Shown: piece after piece, positions 28,126 to 37,439 of the stretch | Layout: every line of letters begins with the position of its first letter | How positions within the stretch are numbered: the first letter of the stretch is position 1 | Source of the DNA: Sphingosinicellaceae bacterium | GTDB lineage: Bacteria; Pseudomonadota; Alphaproteobacteria; Sphingomonadales; Sphingomonadaceae | Assembly (NCBI GenBank): GCA_019285715.1 | Contig: CP079108.1 | Span: 434,001-498,000, forward strand | DNA length: 64,000 nt | Direction: 5' to 3' | The notes under the pieces: model-generated | Database searches by the model: none | The model's input: the letters and a program-made list of their open reading frames with translations, nothing else | What the model was told of the DNA's origin: nothing | Made by a program: the position numbers and the translations under genes

Positions 28126-30039
28126 ATGACCCGTATTCTCGACCGTCGCCAGCTGTTGCGCGGTGCTGCCGTCGCCGGCGGTGGACTCGCGCTCGTGTCC
28201 TGGATGCCCGCTTGGGCACAGACGGTATCGCGTGGCATTGCCGCGCCGCTACCAACCGTGTCCGGTCAGGACATCGCGCTCACCATCGCCCGCCAGACGA
28301 TGATGATCGATGGCCATGAAAGCCACGCGATCGGCTTGAACGGCACGGTGCCGGGGCCGTTGATCCGGCTTCGTGAGGGCCAGAATGTTCGCTTGATCGT
28401 CAACAACGACCTCGACGAGGACAGCTCGATTCACTGGCACGGTCTGCTCGTTCCGATGCAGTTCGACGGTGTGCCCGGGATCTCCTTTCCCGGCATCAAG
28501 CCGCGCTCCCGGTTCGTGTACGAATTCCCGATCCGGCAGGCGGGCACCTATTGGTATCACAGCCATTCAGGGCTTCAGGAGCAGCTTGGCCATTACGGTC
28601 CGATCGTGATCGATCCGGCAGGCGCCGATCCGGTCCAGTTCGATCGAGAGCACGTCATCGTGCTCTCCGACCACAGCCAAGAGAGCCCCGACGTCATTTT
28701 CCGTCACATGAAGGTGATGTCGGGCTATTATAACCGCCAGAAGCAGACGCTTTCAGGTGTTCTCGCCGGAGACGATCAGCCGCTCGACGAACGTGTCCGC
28801 TGGGGCGGGATGCGAATGGACCCGGCCGACATCGCCGATGGCACTGGGGCTACCTATACCTATCTGGTAAATGGTCACGGACCGCGCGACAACTGGACCG
28901 CGCTGTTCAAACCGGGCGAGCGCGTGCGGCTGCGCATCATCAACGCGTCCTCAATGACGACATTCAACGTTCGCATTCCCGGACTTCCGCTGACGATCGT
29001 TCAGGCCGACGGTAACGACGTCAGGCCGGTCGAAGTCGACGAGTTCCAGATCGGCGTTGCGGAAACCTATGACGCCATCGTCACGCCGACCGACGACCGC
29101 GCTTATACGCTGGTCGGCGAAAGCGTCGACCGGTCCGGGATGGCGCGGGCCACCCTCGCCCCGCGCGTTGGCATGGTGGCGCCTGTTCCCGAGCTTCGCA
29201 AGCGCCCGCTGGCGACGATGAAAGACATGGGCATGGATATGCCAGGCATGGGCGGCATGAAGATGTCGGGTGCCGACACGATGGCGAAGCGCGGGCTCGA
29301 TCCCAGCGCCGAGCAGAACGTGTCGGCCGCGCTTGCTACGGCGTCTGCCGCGGTATCAATGCCGACGGATCGTGGCGCGATGGCCGGCATGGATCACAGC
29401 AAGATGACTGGAATGCAGGGCGGTGCAAGCGGGATGGATCATGCCGCGATGGGTGGCATGCCAGGCCAGATGGACATGGGGTCGATGTCGATGCGCGACT
29501 TCTCCAAGGCACCCGACGTGAAGAAATCTGCGGGCGTATCGACAATCGCCGCCATGCCGATGGACCGAACTGACTATCCCGGACAGGGCCTGGAGAACGT
29601 CGGGCACCGCGTGCTGACCTATCGCGACCTGATGGCGACAACCCGCAATCCCGACGTGCGCGCGCCGTCGCGCAGCCTCGACATCCATCTGACCGGCAAC
29701 ATGGAGCGCTTCATGTGGTCGTTCGACGGGGTCAAGATGTCGGATACGATGGAGCCGTTCGCCTTTACCCAAGGCGAGCGCGTGCGGGTGACCTTGATCA
29801 ACGACACGATGATGGCGCACCCCATCCACCTTCATGGTCACTTTTTCGAATTGGTGACCGGTCACGGCGACCATGCGCCGCGCAAGCACACGGTAATCGT
29901 CCAGCCGGGTGGCAAAGTAAGCTGGGATCTTACCGCCGATGCGGTCGGCGACTGGGCCTTCCACTGCCATCTGCTTTACCACATGCATGCCGGCATGATG
30001 CGCACTGTTAGCGTGCGTCCCAAGGGGGACGCAGCATGA
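28126..30039 (+). CDS. copA: Copper resistance multicopper oxidase CopA
   Basis: This 637-residue periplasmic enzyme would oxidise Cu(I) and protect the periplasm. A Tat signal (DRRQLLRGAA, cleaved after AWAQ) leads to three cupredoxin domains. Copper ligands are in IHWHGLLVP, TYWYHSHSGLQEQ, HPIHLHGHFF and AFHCHLLYHMHAGMM. A methionine-rich linker (MKDMGMDMPGMGGMKMSG and a second such stretch) matches the CopA/PcoA type. A strong AGGAG site precedes the ATG. copB overlaps its stop. Confidence 0.95.
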   Translation: MTRILDRRQLLRGAAVAGGGLALVSWMPAWAQTVSRGIAAPLPTVSGQDIALTIARQTMMIDGHESHAIGLNGTVPGPLIRLREGQNVRLIVNNDLDEDSSIHWHGLLVPMQFDGVPGISFPGIKPRSRFVYEFPIRQAGTYWYHSHSGLQEQLGHYGPIVIDPAGADPVQFDREHVIVLSDHSQESPDVIFRHMKVMSGYYNRQKQTLSGVLAGDDQPLDERVRWGGMRMDPADIADGTGATYTYLVNGHGPRDNWTALFKPGERVRLRIINASSMTTFNVRIPGLPLTIVQADGNDVRPVEVDEFQIGVAETYDAIVTPTDDRAYTLVGESVDRSGMARATLAPRVGMVAPVPELRKRPLATMKDMGMDMPGMGGMKMSGADTMAKRGLDPSAEQNVSAALATASAAVSMPTDRGAMAGMDHSKMTGMQGGASGMDHAAMGGMPGQMDMGSMSMRDFSKAPDVKKSAGVSTIAAMPMDRTDYPGQGLENVGHRVLTYRDLMATTRNPDVRAPSRSLDIHLTGNMERFMWSFDGVKMSDTMEPFAFTQGERVRVTLINDTMMAHPIHLHGHFFELVTGHGDHAPRKHTVIVQPGGKVSWDLTADAVGDWAFHCHLLYHMHAGMMRTVSVRPKGDAA

Positions 30040-31157
30040 AGTCGCTGCTGGTTGTGACGGTCGCTGCGACAATGCTCGGTCTGTCGTCGGCCGCGATGGC
30101 GCAGGACCATTCGATGGACGGGATGCAAATGCCGGGCATGAACATGCCGATGGCTAAAACGGCCACGCCCAAGAAAGCCGGCTCTCGCAAGCCGACACTC
30201 GTGCAACCGCCTCAGGGCGCAAACTCGATGGGCCAGACGAAGCCGACTCCGGCTGCTGCCCCCTCGGTGCAAATGCGAGGAATGGCCAGCGAAACGGGCG
30301 CGACACCGTCGCCGCAGTCTGACCAGGTAATGCCCGGAATGCAGATGCAGGGCGAAACAGATCAGAAGCAGATGGGCGCGATGCCCGACATGCAGATGTC
30401 CGGGACGGCGCTTTCCGCCGGCACTGCACCGCCGCCGCCGCTCCCGAGCGATCACTATGCCGATCGGTTCTTCCCCAGCACGGTAATGACCGATGCCCGT
30501 GACGGGATGATGCATGAGCAAGGCGGCCAGAAATTTTATCAGGTGATGTTCAATCTCGCGGAACTCCAGATCCGCCACGGCAAGGATGGATACCGTTGGG
30601 ACGGCGAGGCGTGGTTCGGTGGCGACATCAATCGCGTCACGCTTAAATCCGAAGGCTCGGGCGCATTTCGCGAGGGCGTCGATAGTGCAGAAGTCCAGGC
30701 GCTCTTCAGCCGGGCGGTGGGACCCTATTTCAACCTTCAGGCCGGCGTTCGCCACGACTTCCAGCCATCACCGACGCGTACCTATGCCACCGCCGGATTC
30801 GAAGGGCTTGCGCCCTACATGTTCCAGTTAAGCGGCGCCGCATTTCTCTCGGAAAAGGGGGATTTGCTCGGTAGGCTCGAAGGCTATTACGACCAACGCA
30901 TCACGCAGCGACTGATCCTGCAACCCCGCGCCGAGCTTAATTTCGCGGCGCAAGACGTTCCGGAAAATCGTTACGGCGCGGGCCTCGTCAACGCCGAGCT
31001 CGGGCTAAGGCTGCGCTACGAGATTGCCCGCGAGTTCGCCCCTTATATCGGCGTCTCCTATGAAGCGAAGACCGGACGCAGCGCTGACTTTGCGCGCGCC
31101 GACGGACAGAGCTCGACGACGACGAGCTTCGTCGCCGGGATCCATTTCTGGTTCTGA
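30036..31157 (+). CDS. copB: Outer-membrane copper resistance protein CopB
   Basis: This 373-residue protein has a signal peptide (cleaved after AMAQ), a Met/His-rich segment (DHSMDGMQMPGMNMPM and later similar runs) that could bind copper, and a C-terminal beta-barrel domain starting HYADRFFPSTVM and ending in VAGIHFWF, with a terminal aromatic residue typical of outer-membrane barrels. The ATG overlaps the copA stop (ATGA), so the two are coupled as in other cop/pco systems. Confidence 0.93.
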   Translation: MKSLLVVTVAATMLGLSSAAMAQDHSMDGMQMPGMNMPMAKTATPKKAGSRKPTLVQPPQGANSMGQTKPTPAAAPSVQMRGMASETGATPSPQSDQVMPGMQMQGETDQKQMGAMPDMQMSGTALSAGTAPPPPLPSDHYADRFFPSTVMTDARDGMMHEQGGQKFYQVMFNLAELQIRHGKDGYRWDGEAWFGGDINRVTLKSEGSGAFREGVDSAEVQALFSRAVGPYFNLQAGVRHDFQPSPTRTYATAGFEGLAPYMFQLSGAAFLSEKGDLLGRLEGYYDQRITQRLILQPRAELNFAAQDVPENRYGAGLVNAELGLRLRYEIAREFAPYIGVSYEAKTGRSADFARADGQSSTTTSFVAGIHFWF

Positions 31158-31182
31158 CCGCAGCGAGGGACGGGACTTCACG

Positions 31183-31773
31183 ATGAACAAAGACACTCTC
31201 CGACGCCACCTTCCCAGCATGACATTTCTTATGGTCACCATCGCAATCTCTTTAAGCGTGGCCGCGGCAGTCATTTTCTCGGGTGCATATAACGTCGCCG
31301 CTGATGAACCACACACGGCAGCGGGTTTCCAGCTTCTCGACAGTGTGCGCGAACGCTCGATCGCGGTTCGCGCGCGCGACATCAGTCCCCCTGCCGACCT
31401 GTCGTCGCCAAAACGGATAGCGATTGGGGCAGGCTTGTACGCGGAGATGTGCTCGGGTTGCCATCTTGGGCCGGGCGTCGAGCGCAGTGAGCTAAGCCAG
31501 GGCCTCTACCCCCGGGCGCCCGAACTTGCGCGACCGCAGAACATGACAGCGGCCGAGCAGTTCTGGATCATCAAGCACGGCGTCAAGATGAGCGCGATGC
31601 CTGCTTGGGGAAAGACGCATCCCGATCAGCTGATGTGGGATATGGTTGCGTTCGTCCGCGAAATGCCAAGCATGTCATCGGCACAGTACCGCACGCTCGT
31701 CGCGAGCGCCCCTGCCGACCACGATAAGATGATGGGCAAGGGCAGCGAAGATCACGACGGCCACATGCATTAA
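31183..31773 (+). CDS. Membrane-anchored class I cytochrome c
   Basis: This 196-residue protein has an N-terminal membrane anchor (MTFLMVTIAISLSVAAAVIF) and one haem c domain with CSGCH (Cys90, Cys93, His94) and a probable axial Met in KMSAMPAWG. The C-terminus is His/Met/Asp-rich (DHDKMMGKGSEDHDGHMH), which could bind copper. ATG at 31183 has a GAGGGACGGG site; the frame extends further upstream into copB but is not used. Such cytochromes are common next to copA-copB in alphaproteobacteria; an electron-transfer link to CopA is an inference. Confidence 0.87.
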   Translation: MNKDTLRRHLPSMTFLMVTIAISLSVAAAVIFSGAYNVAADEPHTAAGFQLLDSVRERSIAVRARDISPPADLSSPKRIAIGAGLYAEMCSGCHLGPGVERSELSQGLYPRAPELARPQNMTAAEQFWIIKHGVKMSAMPAWGKTHPDQLMWDMVAFVREMPSMSSAQYRTLVASAPADHDKMMGKGSEDHDGHMH

Positions 31774-31828
31774 TGCTGCCAGCGCATCTCTAGCCGAGCC
31801 GCAAAATTACGACGAAGGGAGGCTGACA

Positions 31829-32410
31829 ATGCAACAGGGTGAAAAAATGAAGATGGGGTACGGCCGCTTCGCAGCGATGATCGCGACGTCGACCGTCGTA
31901 ATGTTCGGCCTTATGTACCTGAACACCTATGCGTTGAGTCACGTCTTCTACAGCCAGACGCGAACCTGGATGGCTATCTACATGGGCGCAGTGATGGCGA
32001 TCATCATGCTCGGTTTCATGTGGTCGATGTATTCGAGCAGCCGCGTTAATCTGGCGATCGTTGCGGGCAGTGCCATCGTGTTCGCCGGCGCACTCTGGCT
32101 GGTGCGCAGTCAGCAAACGGTCGATGACGTTTCCTACATGAAGGCGATGATCCCGCATCACTCGATCGCGATTATGACCAGCGAGCGCGCGCACATCAAG
32201 GATCCAGCGGTCCGCAAGCTCGCAGACGGCATCATCAATGCACAGGTTCGGGAGATCGCCGAAATGAAGAAGATGATCGCTAGGCTCGAGGCCACGCCGG
32301 TCCCGGAGGGTGCACCAGATCTGCCATCGTATCGCGACAGAGGCGCCGCCCAACCAACGCCGCAGACCAACGAAAGCGCCGGCATCAATACGCTTCAGCC
32401 GATCCATTGA
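31829..32410 (+). CDS. DUF305 membrane protein
   Basis: This 193-residue protein has three membrane segments in its first 100 residues and a DUF305 domain with SYMKAMIPHHSIAIMTSERA and REIAEMKKMI. DUF305 domains are ferritin-like helices, often rich in His and Met, and recur in copper-resistance clusters; the chemistry is not established. The ATG follows GAAGGGAGGCTGACA. Its end overlaps the next frame by four bases if an upstream TTG is used. Confidence 0.85.
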   Translation: MQQGEKMKMGYGRFAAMIATSTVVMFGLMYLNTYALSHVFYSQTRTWMAIYMGAVMAIIMLGFMWSMYSSSRVNLAIVAGSAIVFAGALWLVRSQQTVDDVSYMKAMIPHHSIAIMTSERAHIKDPAVRKLADGIINAQVREIAEMKKMIARLEATPVPEGAPDLPSYRDRGAAQPTPQTNESAGINTLQPIH

Positions 32411-32421
32411 AAGAGTCCGCT

Positions 32422-32811
32422 ATGTCTGACGCCGTTCCTGAACTGCTTTCCGACGCGCAACGACGGCAACGCGCTCTAGCAAGCTGGGAAAATGAAGGCG
32501 GAGCCGGCCCGAACGGGCCTTTGGAGGCGGTTCATTTGCTCGCCGGAAAGGGGCCACTTCCCAAAATGGGCGAAGCCGAGATGGTGGCGCTGCACGTCAG
32601 GATAATCGCGCTTGAAAATCTTGTAGTCGCACTTCTTGCAACGGCATCGCCCCATCAGCGTCAAATCGCACGAGACATGGCCGCCTACATATCGCCACGC
32701 CCCGGTGCGACGGCGCATCCGCTGACGACACTTGCTGCGGGCCACATGAACGATCTTGTCGAGCGGGCGCTTCGCTTCGAGGCAATCGCGACGGACATCT
32801 CCAGCTCCTGA
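32422..32811 (+). CDS. Conserved hypothetical protein in copper cluster
   Basis: I do not recognise this 129-residue soluble protein. It has a helical pattern with LSDAQRRQRALASWENEGGA and a central hydrophobic HVRIIALENLVVALLATA. The ATG at 32422 is chosen over a TTG at 32407 that overlaps the DUF305 stop. It is the last gene of the rightward copper operon. Confidence 0.6.
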   Translation: MSDAVPELLSDAQRRQRALASWENEGGAGPNGPLEAVHLLAGKGPLPKMGEAEMVALHVRIIALENLVVALLATASPHQRQIARDMAAYISPRPGATAHPLTTLAAGHMNDLVERALRFEAIATDISSS

Positions 32812-33176
32812 TTGCGCTGGTGCCGCCGTCTGCCAATTAGCTTTCAGCTGTGCCGCCTTTACGCTGGGCCGGGACTACTCATCGACAGCGAGCTTTCAAG
32901 GGACATAGGCAACCGTGCCGGCGCGACCGGCGGATCCTTTGCCTAGTCGGGGTTAGGAGCGCTCCGCCCCTTCTCCCCCAGCAACTACAATCAACCAGGC
33001 TTGGCTCACTGCGCTGCGCCTTCACCAACACTTGGTCGGATTGCCATTTCTCCCTCTCTCGCGGCTGTTCGCCACGAGGCAAGGCCGATGGCGCGGTGCC
33101 ATCGCCCTAACGGCAGATTGGAGAGAAGAGAGTGAACACTCAGCCCATTCTTTCGAACGACCTTGTTGCTAGCCCC

Positions 33177-33196
33177 CGCAAGGTGCGCAAGGTGAG
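33177..33196 (+). repeat. CGCAAGGTG tandem motif
   Basis: CGCAAGGTGCG (33177-33187) overlaps a second CGCAAGGTG. The same 11-mer occurs at 37506-37516 and in inverted form at 37562-37571 (10 of 11 bases) and 37626-37636, all in the putative oriT region. It looks like a protein-binding site. Confidence 0.55.
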
Positions 33197-33295
33197 CCCG
33201 ACAGGCGAGGTGGGCTGAGAAGTCGCGATCAACGATCGACCCGTTTCGGCACCGGAAGTAACTCACTGAACGACCAGAGTCGGGCAATAGTTGCC

Positions 33296-33320
33296 GACCG
33301 CACATAGTGAACGTGCGGTC
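33296..33320. repeat. Hairpin upstream of excisionase-like gene
   Basis: Perfect 8-bp arms GACCGCAC / GTGCGGTC with a 9-base loop, about 185 bases before the ATG. It could be an operator or a transcription attenuator. Confidence 0.5.
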
Positions 33321-33504
33321 GCTTACCTCATCTCGCCGCCGCAAAGCGGTCGGGCCGGTTTCCTCCGTGATCACCTTCCGCGAAGGGGTGCCGTTTCCGA
33401 CAACGCAATCTTCGGACTCCCTCCTTTCTCGAGCCCTTCGCCATGGTGCTCGTCACGACCCGCCGCCTTTCCGCAGCGCGCCATGACGTTTGAGGAGCCG
33501 TCCC

Positions 33505-33786
33505 ATGTCCGCCAACGTCGCCGGACTTCCGTCCCGCTATCTGCGAACCCCAGAAGCTGCGCGCTTCCTAAGCCTGTCGCATCGGACGCTAGAGAAGCAT
33601 CGATGCTACGGTACCGGTCCGCGCTATTCGAAGGTCGGCGGCCGCGTCATCTACCGGGTCGATGACCTTCAGGCTTGGGTCGATCGGGGCGTCAAATCCT
33701 CGACCAGCGATCCCGGCATAGACACCGTTCTTCCCGCGAAGCGTCACGCCGCGATCGCGCCGGCATACGCCACTAGCAATCGCTGA
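33505..33786 (+). CDS. AlpA/excisionase-like DNA-binding protein (RdfS-like)
   Basis: This 93-residue protein has a MerR/AlpA-type winged helix: RYLRTPEAARFLSLSHRTLE, then GPRYSKVGGRVIYRVDDLQAW. Such proteins act as recombination directionality factors or phage regulators. It heads a row of repA, parA, DUF2840, traF, transglycosylase and relaxase genes; in ICEMlSymR7A the excisionase rdfS heads a closely related row with traF and rlxS. It is therefore the likely target of the FseA-like activator. The ATG follows GAGGAGCCGTCCC. Confidence 0.8.
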   Translation: MSANVAGLPSRYLRTPEAARFLSLSHRTLEKHRCYGTGPRYSKVGGRVIYRVDDLQAWVDRGVKSSTSDPGIDTVLPAKRHAAIAPAYATSNR

Positions 33787-33798
33787 GCCTGCCGCGCC

Positions 33799-34842
33799 GT
33801 GCCGCACCGCAAGCGATCTTCAGAGCGCGACCAGCTCGAACTCTTCCGCCCGACCGCGCGCAACATCGCCCCACGGGATGCGCAGGATCTGATGGCCTAT
33901 CCGTTCTTCAGCCTGGCCAAGTCGCGGCGAACGAAGCCGATCGATTTTCGCGCCGGTGACATCAGCGTTCGTGTCGACGCCGACAATGCCTACGGCATGG
34001 CGACAATCTGGGACGCCGATATACTGATCTGGGCGGCAAGCCAGATCGTCGACGCCCGCGACGCCGGCTTCCCCACTTCGCGCCTCATGGCGGCGACGCC
34101 GTACGAGATCCTGACTTTCATCGGGCGCGGCACCTCAGTTCGGGATTACCTGCGGTTGAAGGCCGCGCTTGACCGCCTCCAGGCTACAACCATCGCGACC
34201 TCAATCCGTCAGCCAACCGCGCGGCGGATGCACCGCTTTTCTTGGATCAACGAGTGGAAGGAGCGCGCAGACGGCCAAGGCCGCGTCACCGGTGTCGAGT
34301 TGATCCTTCCCGACTGGTTCTATTCAGCGGTGGTCGACGACGCGCTCGTACTGACGATCGACCCGGCTTACTTTAATCTGCTCGGCGGGTTGGAGCGCTG
34401 GCTATACCGCGTCGTCCGCAAGCATGGCGGCCACCAGCGCGGCGGCTGGCATTTCGATCTCCGCTATTTGCACCTGAAGTCGGGCAGCCTGTCGCCACTT
34501 CGCCGCTTCGCGTTCGAACTGCGGGACCTCGTCCGCCGCCAGGCACTGCCCGGCTATCGTCTAGGACTTGTCATCGAGCGCAAACGGACACTGCTGACTT
34601 TCGCGCCCGCCTGTGGACAGGCTGTGGAACCGCTCGTGCTATCGGGAACACCGGGGCTCGTGCTATCGGGAACACCCCGCTCGTGCTATCGGGAACGAAA
34701 ATCCGGCTTAAGCCTTGGATATTATGCGGCAATTCCGCTTCGTAACTTAGAGTCTAACCAAGAATCTAACTTGGTTGTAGAGCGCGGCCGATCTGGGGAT
34801 GGTTCTCCGACGGTCGCCTCGAACCGCCGAACGGCGCGATGA
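33799..34842 (+). CDS. RepA-like replication initiator
   Basis: This 347-residue protein matches the plasmid/ICE replication initiator A family: [43 protein letters not shown] and [10 protein letters not shown]-type segments ([19 protein letters not shown]), ending with winged-helix-like [13 protein letters not shown]. It starts at GTG 33799. Near its C-terminus three direct DNA repeats (34632-34696) overlie the coding sequence. ParA follows with a four-base overlap. Many ICEs carry such a gene for plasmid-like maintenance. Confidence 0.85.
   Translation: MPHRKRSSERDQLELFRPTARNIAPRDAQDLMAYPFFSLAKSRRTKPIDFRAGDISVRVDADNAYGMATIWDADILIWAASQIVDARDAGFPTSRLMAATPYEILTFIGRGTSVRDYLRLKAALDRLQATTIATSIRQPTARRMHRFSWINEWKERADGQGRVTGVELILPDWFYSAVVDDALVLTIDPAYFNLLGGLERWLYRVVRKHGGHQRGGWHFDLRYLHLKSGSLSPLRRFAFELRDLVRRQALPGYRLGLVIERKRTLLTFAPACGQAVEPLVLSGTPGLVLSGTPRSCYRERKSGLSLGYYAAIPLRNLESNQESNLVVERGRSGDGSPTVASNRRTAR
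34632..34696 (+). repeat. Three iteron-like direct repeats inside repA
   Basis: GCTCGTGCTATCGGGAAC occurs exactly at 34632-34649, 34656-34673 and 34679-34696, with spacings of 24 and 23 bases, so the third copy is out of frame with the first two. An AT-rich stretch (about 34700-34780) with an inverted repeat AACCAAG/CTTGGTT follows. This looks like an origin of replication. Confidence 0.75.
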
Positions 34843-35477
34843 TCGTCGCCTTGCTCAATCAGAAGGGCGGTGTCGGCAAGACCACGTTAGCGCTTCACCT
34901 CGCCGGTCGTTGGGCCAGAAAGGGAAGGCGCGTTCTCGTCGTCGATGCCGATCCGCAGGGGTCGGCGCTCGACTGGTCAGAGCAGCGCGCCTCGCTCGGC
35001 CATCCGCGCTTGTTCGGAGTTCTGGGGCTGCCGCGCGAGACGCTGCATCGCGAGCTTCCGGCAATCGCCGCCGATGTCGATCACGTCATCGTCGACGGTG
35101 CGCCGCGCATTGCCGGCGTCGCGCGCTCTGCGCTTCTCGCCGCCGATATAGTGCTCGTGCCGGCAACGCCGTCGCCGCTCGACGGCTGGGCGTCGGCCGA
35201 GATGCTGCGGCTGCTCGACGAGGCGCGCGTGTTCCGCCCGGACCTCGTCGCGCGCATGGTGCTCAACCGCTGCGCCACACGTACTGTAATCGCACGCCAG
35301 ACCGCCGAGGCTATGGCCGACCAGGAACCGCCGGTTCTGATAGCACGGGTCGGCCAGCGAGTAATCTTTGCGGAAGCCGCATGCACGGGGCAGTTGGCGC
35401 AAGAGCTCGATCCCGGCGGCCTCGCTGCCGCCGAGATCGCCGCCCTGGCAACCGAGATCGACGGACTGAGCCGATGA
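34839..35477 (+). CDS. parA: ParA-family partition ATPase
   Basis: This 212-residue ATPase has the deviant Walker A motif [17 protein letters not shown], the A' box [15 protein letters not shown] and the Walker B region DHVIVDGAP. It would form nucleoid-bound dimers that help partition or maintain the element. ATG overlaps the repA stop and its stop overlaps the next small gene. Confidence 0.92.
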   Translation: MIVALLNQKGGVGKTTLALHLAGRWARKGRRVLVVDADPQGSALDWSEQRASLGHPRLFGVLGLPRETLHRELPAIAADVDHVIVDGAPRIAGVARSALLAADIVLVPATPSPLDGWASAEMLRLLDEARVFRPDLVARMVLNRCATRTVIARQTAEAMADQEPPVLIARVGQRVIFAEAACTGQLAQELDPGGLAAAEIAALATEIDGLSR

Positions 35478-35725
35478 GCGCTCCGCGGCAGTCCGCTCGC
35501 TTTGCAGCGCGACCCGGCACTCCGGATGCTTGGGTTAAAGCCAGCGCGTCGGATGGGCTATCCGTGAAGCCCGATCCGTACGATGCCCGGCTGACCATCG
35601 ATATCACGACGACGCTGCGCGGGCGGATCAAGGTTGCCGCGTTCAGCCGCGGGCTGACGGTTGCGGACATGCTCCGGACCCTGCTTGAGCGTGAGTTCGG
35701 CGAAGGCGGCGGGCCATTGCTATGA
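35474..35725 (+). CDS. Ribbon-helix-helix partner of ParA
   Basis: This 83-residue protein has an unstructured basic N-terminus and a ribbon-helix-helix C-terminus ([20 protein letters not shown], then [12 protein letters not shown]). Small RHH proteins next to ParA, such as ParG, bind a centromere site and stimulate the ATPase. It overlaps both neighbours by ATGA. Which DNA site it binds is unknown; the CGCAAGGTGCG motifs nearby are candidates. Confidence 0.8.
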   Translation: MSAPRQSARFAARPGTPDAWVKASASDGLSVKPDPYDARLTIDITTTLRGRIKVAAFSRGLTVADMLRTLLEREFGEGGGPLL

Positions 35726-36183
35726 CCAATATCACCGAGGTCGAATTGACCCACATTCCCGGTTACATCGAGCGCTGGCTCCGGTTCGGCAATCCGGTGC
35801 GAGACCGCATCGTCGACCGCCGCCGGCGCATTATCGAATTCGCGCCAAGGCAGGTCTTCGCCTTCGTGCGCTGGGCGGCGAACGACCATGGGACCGTGCT
35901 CAGCAGGATCGATATTGCCCGTACGGTCGAAGCGGGAGAGCCGTCGACCACGATCCCCAGTGTCCGACCGGGTGGGGAAACCCTTCTGCGCCTGTCGGGT
36001 TGGCCGAAAGTCCAAGCTGTGCTCGCCGCGATCGACGCCGCCGAGAAAGTCGCTGCGGCGACTGACGTGTGCCCGGACCACTGGCGACACGTCCATCAAC
36101 GGCTGACGGTCGGAGAACCGGCTCGAGCCTATTCGCGAGGTCAGCATCGCGCGTGGGTTCTCAGGCGGAGGGTCGGGCTGTGA
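35722..36183 (+). CDS. DUF2840 protein
   Basis: This 153-residue protein is a DUF2840 member: THIPGYIERWLRFGNPVRDRI, FAPRQVFAFVRWAANDHGTV and VKVQAVLAAID-like segments. The family sits between parA and traF on many alphaproteobacterial ICEs, but its role is not known. It overlaps the RHH gene by ATGA and the traF start by four bases. Confidence 0.85.
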   Translation: MTNITEVELTHIPGYIERWLRFGNPVRDRIVDRRRRIIEFAPRQVFAFVRWAANDHGTVLSRIDIARTVEAGEPSTTIPSVRPGGETLLRLSGWPKVQAVLAAIDAAEKVAAATDVCPDHWRHVHQRLTVGEPARAYSRGQHRAWVLRRRVGL

Positions 36184-36704
36184 ACCGCTCCTCGCCATTG
36201 GCTGCAATCGCCGCGACGATGTCGATAGCAGCCGCGGTGCTGGCGACGGTAGCGTGGAAGATGCCACCACGGCTCATCTGGAATGTGTCCGCTAGCATTC
36301 CTCTAGGCCTGTACCTGGTCCGCCCGTCGCCTGATCCCCAACTGGGCGAACTGGTCGCCGCAATGCCACCGGGAGCACTGGCATCGTTCATGGCGACGCG
36401 GCGCTATCTCGGGGTCGGTGTTCCGATGCTGAAACATGTCGCCGCGCTTACCGGCCAGACGGTTTGCCGATCAGGGCGGCGGGTTCGCATCGATGGAGTC
36501 TTCATTGCGAGCGCGCGGCGCGTGGACAGCCTCTCGCGCGCCTTGCCGATTTGGAGCGGCTGTCATCGGGTGACGAGGAATGATGTGTTCCTGCTCAATT
36601 CAAACGTCAGCGACAGTTTCGACGGGCGCTATTTTGGGGTGCTGGCACGATCAACGGTGATCGGTCGCGTAGTACCGGTGTGGACCTGGAAACGCGAAGC
36701 ATGA
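36180..36704 (+). CDS. traF: TraF-like S26 signal peptidase of conjugation
   Basis: This 174-residue membrane protein is a TraF-type S26 peptidase. After an N-terminal membrane segment comes SASIPLGLYLVRP with the nucleophile serine and MLKHVAALTG with the catalytic lysine; SRALPIWSGC and FGVLARSTVIGRVVPVW close the fold. TraF matures the pilin into its cyclic or processed form in IncP-like systems. It starts at GTG 36180 overlapping the DUF2840 stop. Its presence without Trb genes in the window is odd. Confidence 0.87.
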   Translation: MNRSSPLAAIAATMSIAAAVLATVAWKMPPRLIWNVSASIPLGLYLVRPSPDPQLGELVAAMPPGALASFMATRRYLGVGVPMLKHVAALTGQTVCRSGRRVRIDGVFIASARRVDSLSRALPIWSGCHRVTRNDVFLLNSNVSDSFDGRYFGVLARSTVIGRVVPVWTWKREA

Positions 36705-37402
36705 CGCGAATGGGCCGCCGCTTCCGAATCAGCGGGGTTGCCATCACAGTTATCCTGCATGCGGCCGCGGCGACCGGCGAGACATTCCCGATCCGTCCCA
36801 CATGCCGCGCCTTCATTGCTGACGCGGCACGAACAGCGGGGCTTCCTGATCCGTGGATAGCTGCCGTGATGCGCGCGGAAAGTGGCGGCGACCCAAATGC
36901 AGTTTCATTTGCAGGCGCTCAAGGCTGCATGCAGATTATGCCGTCGACCTGGCGCGATCTGCAGGGCCGCGGCATTGCTGGGCCCGATCCGTTCGACGCT
37001 CGGGCCAACATGCTTGCTGGCGCGATCTACCTGCGCACCATGCACGATCGCTTCGGTTGGCCCGACGCACTTGCCGCCTATCACGCCGGTGCCGGTCGCT
37101 TTGAAAACTATCTTGCCACTGGACGGCGGCTGCCATCCGCGACCTTGGTTTATGTCGATCGGATCTCGTCCTGGCTTGGTGGGGTGCGACCGGCGACGAT
37201 CGTATCACCGGCCGTTGGTCATTTACGGCCATGGACTGAAGCACCGATTTTCATCGTCAGCAACACTCCTCGACAAAGTGCTGACAGAAATCAGCTCGGG
37301 CCGAGCGCACCTGTCCCGTTTGCCGGTGATGTCGACGAATTCCCCTTCGAGGAGACCGGGAAAAGCGCTCGAAGCCCGATCTTTGTAGTCAGTCGCCCAT
37401 GA
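36701..37402 (+). CDS. Lytic transglycosylase of the transfer module
   Basis: This 233-residue protein has a signal peptide (cleaved after AAATGE or nearby) and an SLT domain: VMRAESGGDPNAVS with the catalytic glutamate, AQGCMQIMPSTWRDL and ALAAYHAGAGRFENYL. It would cut peptidoglycan to let the transfer channel pass. ATG overlaps the traF stop. A Pro/Asp-rich tail follows the domain. A homologue (msi107) lies beside traF and rlxS in ICEMlSymR7A. Confidence 0.88.
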   Translation: MTRMGRRFRISGVAITVILHAAAATGETFPIRPTCRAFIADAARTAGLPDPWIAAVMRAESGGDPNAVSFAGAQGCMQIMPSTWRDLQGRGIAGPDPFDARANMLAGAIYLRTMHDRFGWPDALAAYHAGAGRFENYLATGRRLPSATLVYVDRISSWLGGVRPATIVSPAVGHLRPWTEAPIFIVSNTPRQSADRNQLGPSAPVPFAGDVDEFPFEETGKSARSPIFVVSRP

Positions 37403-37439
37403 TCTGCCCCCACGAGATCGATCGTAGGATATCGCACAC

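Larger units (their letters stand above)
32812..33504. other. Long non-coding region upstream of the excisionase-like gene
   Basis: No convincing gene lies in these 693 bases. It holds tandem CGCAAGGTG repeats at 33177-33196, a hairpin at 33296-33320, and a GATGGC/GCCATC hairpin near 33090. In ICEMlSymR7A the region before rdfS is where FseA acts, so this is a candidate regulatory region for excision. Confidence 0.45.
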
